Shown one piece after another: positions 60,850-64,000 of a stretch of 64,000 nucleotides of DNA. A model generated the notes under the pieces. It did not search any database. It had not been told where the DNA came from and saw nothing but the letters and a program-made list of their open reading frames with translations. The DNA is from Ignelater luminosus (taxonomy: Eukaryota; Arthropoda; Insecta; Coleoptera; Elateridae). Position numbers and translations under genes: made by a program. Where the stretch lies: contig VTPC01000034.1 in NCBI GenBank assembly GCA_011009095.1, forward strand, positions 5,629 through 69,628, read 5' to 3'. The first letter of the stretch is position 1. Each line of letters opens with the position of its first letter.

Positions 60850-63180
60850 GCGCAGTTGTCAAATAATCCTAACTATTAAAATACTTGTGCATCAGCATAT
60901 AAAAAGATTTGCCTTGTGAAGAGTTTCAAGAGTGGTTACGTTTCAAATAATATTTATTCGATATTATGTTTAACGATATAAATACAGGCTGTTGTTATTT
61001 GTATAAATATCAAACAAAAAGATGTCAGAAGGACTACCTTTATGTCCTCAATTATACAGAGTATCCCATTTAAGCACGCTATACCGACTTTTTGTTTTCT
61101 AATGTTATAATCTGCCTTTATTGTCTTTAACTTAAATTGAAATCTGTCATACCTGTCTCGGGCAGTCTCGGTTATTGTCTATTCTCTCATTGAATAGATA
61201 TATCTTGATATGTGGACGATTACCTAACCTAAGCAAAATTTTATATAAAGTAAGTATAATAATTCATTTAGCTTCAGAAGAGATATAGAAATGATACAGA
61301 CATTCTTACCAAATATGTCTTCTTAGCATTTACTTTTTTTATGAATGGCAGGAAAAAAACAGAATTTGACACCTTTAAATACAAACAATACTGACTTCAA
61401 TTTCATTAGTTGCAATGGAAGTCTAAGCAAGAATAAAGGTATGGAATCGTGCGTTGAATTGATCTGTTCTCGGCCCTAAAAGAAAAGAGTCAGAATTGAT
61501 AAGAGAAAGAAGAACAAAAAGAATAAATTTAAATTTTCAGATTGCCAGAAAGACAAATTTTCCATAAGTAATCTTCCAAAGAGTGAGCAAAATATTGCTA
61601 CAAATAAAGTGTGTGATTGTTTTGTAAATATCTATTCAGTAAATTGCCAGCATTAAATAAATGTATGTAAACTGCAAAGTTTAATCCAGAAGAAACCCAA
61701 CTCTTACTAGGTACTATTCGGCGACACTATCTTATTAAGTCCAAGACTAATGACGGCCACTGAAAGCTTTTTCATTTAAAACTTGTCAATTTTTCAATAC
61801 AGTTTTATTTTCTAACAATAAGTCCCTTGACATTCTTATCGTCTGTTACCTTAAAACGTAATGCCGATACGAATAGTAAGAAAAAACAAATTTAGAAGTT
61901 ACTCTAATATTTTCTGTCAGGAAGATTGTTACGCTGATGTAGGAAGTTTCGGGAAAGTTGACAAACTCAGTGGAAGTAGTAGTAGAATGTAAGAGGAACT
62001 CGAGTGAAGTCTATACTTGGAAGTCAGTATACTGATCAGTTGAATATCTACTTGCAAAGTAGTTATAATGACTGCCTGCTTTGATTGAAATTGAAAGGAG
62101 TAATTACAAGGGAAATCCGACAAAAAAGATGGAGGACCTATGATTATGAACAGAATATGTCTGCAATAATGAAAAAAATACCTCAATAAAAAAAAAACCC
62201 TGAAGAAATCGGTGATATTTTATTTTTCAAACCTATCGCTCTTGGATTATAATCTAGTAAACCTAAAGCAAAATGATTTCTCTACATTTAAGTGAAATGA
62301 ATAAACATGAAACAGTGAAGAATTGAGATCTAAATTGGCATTACTGTGTTTTTTACATAAGGATAAGTATAATTCCAACCCCCATCCATATTATAAAATC
62401 CAGTAACTACCATTTACAATTGACGGCTTTGTCATTTAGTCTATCATATAATAAAAATAATAATTGAAAATAAACAAACCAGAGTTACCAGAAGTCATAA
62501 ACATTTTCTTCATACTTCAGTTTTTATGTTCCAGAGGTTCAAGTTAATTCATGCCTGGCTTTTGCAATAATAAATTCTGTCAATACAGAAGTGGGCAACA
62601 TTTGGACTTTCAACTTGGTTCTTTTATAGGACAGGGTTTCTCTACATGCTTTGGACTTGTCATTCCACGTTAGATTAGACAGATTCTCACTTGGATGTTT
62701 GCAATTCTTTTAAAACCAGATAATCAAGGTCATCAATTAATTTAGTTTGGTCAAACTTGGTTTAGAGTGTCTATGGGAGCTCCTGTAAAATTCATGGAGT
62801 TGCTTGTATGGCAAGGTTTTTAAACCAAAGGTTGGTAGAAAATTAACACATAACGTTACTGAATAAATGCTATAGACCTTTAAAAACTGAAGATGCGTAA
62901 AGAGTTTATTTGAATCAAGAAACCCTCGACTAAAGAATCTTTTTTTTTGTACAAAAGGGTTAACAGAAGAAGCAATGCTACTGATCTTGTGTCCAAAACC
63001 ATTACCCAGAACTTTTTGAATTTGTGTAGGCACCTGAAAGTTATAGACCCTTACATTCAGTACCCAATGGCAAGAATCCACTATGTGGAGCCCTGGATAC
63101 AATGTTATTCCAAACCTTTACAGATTATTACAGACCGGGTTAGAGCCCTGAGTGAACTAAAACTCTCAAGCTCAGTCCAA
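60850..63180. other. AT-rich intergenic sequence
   Basis: 61,059-61,073 (TATACAGAGTATCCC) resembles a mariner terminus without a visible partner. 62,589 (CAGAAGTGGGCAAC) resembles the left end of MITE family M1 but the rest does not follow. 62,737-63,102 is open on the minus strand for 121 codons without recognised motifs; it may belong to the repeat that follows. Confidence 0.35.
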
Positions 63181-63189
63181 CTGGAATAA

Positions 63190-63340
63190 ACTAGACACGA
63201 TCCGAAAGAACTTGATAACATTCTTAATTGGGTCAAAAAACCTAACAGATCCGAAAAGTCCAACTGGCCGAAAAACACAAGCAGCCTAATCTGCCCGAGA
63301 AGCACGATCAGACCCGAATAAAAGAGAAAAGTTCGGTACA
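63190..63340 (-). repeat. GC-richer dispersed repeat, copy B
   Basis: Inverted relative of 1,313-1,500. The plus strand has a run of CCGAAAAGTCC, GGCCGAAAAACAC, CCCGAGAAGC and GACCCGAATAAA spaced about 20-30 bp, i.e. short internal repeats. Its complement shares TTCGGATCGTGTCTAGTTTA and GGCTGCTTGTG with copy A. Confidence 0.35.
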
Positions 63341-64000
63341 CTTTTTAGCTAAAGAGTTTTGTTATTCCTCATATACAAAGATTACCAATTAATAATTTTA
63401 GAGATATGGTATTGCATGATTAGGTCCGCCCAAGACAATCCGAAACTGCATGTCTAAAATCAATATTGCAGTACGAGGCAATAGACATCACAATTCTTTG
63501 CAAAACTTAAAAAATTCTTTGAGAATTATAATGAAAAAATGGACAAGTACATAATAACCAAATGTAATTTTCAAAGAGAGCCAGAAAGCTCAAACAGGTC
63601 ACGATGATGATTTAATTGATTCATTAAAGAAAGTCTAGAAAACTTATAGAATACCTTTTTAATGTGTTGTAGGAGCGTTCAAATATTGAAATTAAAATCC
63701 ATAAATGACACTTTTTGAGATTTTCAAACATAGTAATTATCGTTACGTAGTTATCTAATTATCAAAAGTTTATTGCTTATTAAGAATGATATGCTTAAGA
63801 AAAGTGTGTATTAATTAAAAAGTGCATTTAGTTAAATGATCTCATCACAATCATTACCATTTAATATCTATCTATAAGATTCAAAATTATAGTGTGTGAC
63901 AATAGTTAAGACAGTAAAAACTTTATACCACAATAGGAGTTGACTTTTGCGTACAAATACAAAATCTGGATTTGTATATGCGTATAAGATCTAACAATTA
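63341..64000. other. AT-rich, no feature
   Basis: No ORF, repeat or regulatory signal that I can support. Confidence 0.4.

Noticed and set aside
61059-61073. Mariner terminus TATACAGAGTATCCC.
   Set aside because: No partner inverted repeat and no TA-flanked boundary within several hundred bases.
62589-62760. Fourth copy of hAT-like MITE family M1, from the CAGAAGTGGGCAAC start.
   Set aside because: Only the first dozen bases fit; neither the shared interior nor a matching right end follows.

Overview
The window looks like AT-rich arthropod (most likely insect) intergenic and intronic DNA. The reasons are: no bacterial-style gene packing, no long intact ORF, AATAAA signals, GT..AG splice-like sites, and many decayed eukaryotic transposons (non-LTR retrotransposons, pogo/Tigger, hAT, TA-flanked and hAT-like MITEs). 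The species cannot be fixed from the sequence. All family names come from reading conserved motifs by eye; no search was run.

Layout. 0-2.7 kb: a pogo/Tigger C-terminal fragment (+), a GC-richer dispersed repeat, the 3' end of a LINE (-) with a short tandem tail, and a perfect-looking foldback hairpin. 5.9-7.3 kb: a second LINE (-) with reverse transcriptase and RNase H segments. 8.8 kb: a 155-bp MITE with exact 8-bp target duplications. 10.8-12.5 kb: an almost full-length but dead pogo/Tigger transposase (-). 13.2 and 14.9 kb: two TA-flanked palindromic MITEs. 15.9-21 kb: a candidate core promoter and first exon, a third LINE relic (+) and a candidate internal exon. 22.8, 25.7 and 35.9 kb: three copies of a hAT-like MITE. 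29.2 kb: half a copy of the 14.9-kb MITE. 35.46 kb: a convincing terminal exon with AATAAA signals (+). 40.1-40.4 kb: two small phase-compatible exons (-). 42.0-43.8 kb: a GC-rich SINE-like block and a tandem duplication. 49.8-52.1 kb: a roughly 148-bp tandem repeat interrupted by a 1,579-bp hAT element with exact terminal repeats and exact 8-bp duplications. 59-61 kb: three short protein-like ORFs. 63.2 kb: an inverted relative of the 1.3-kb repeat.

Host genes, if present, are spread thinly over very long introns. The best evidence is the terminal exon at 35,459-35,675 (+), possibly joined to an exon at 20.86 kb, and the pair of small exons at 40.06-40.45 kb (-). None of these protein pieces is recognised. 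Most of the rest is repeat-derived or featureless AT-rich sequence. No tRNA, rRNA, CRISPR or prokaryotic-type system is seen.
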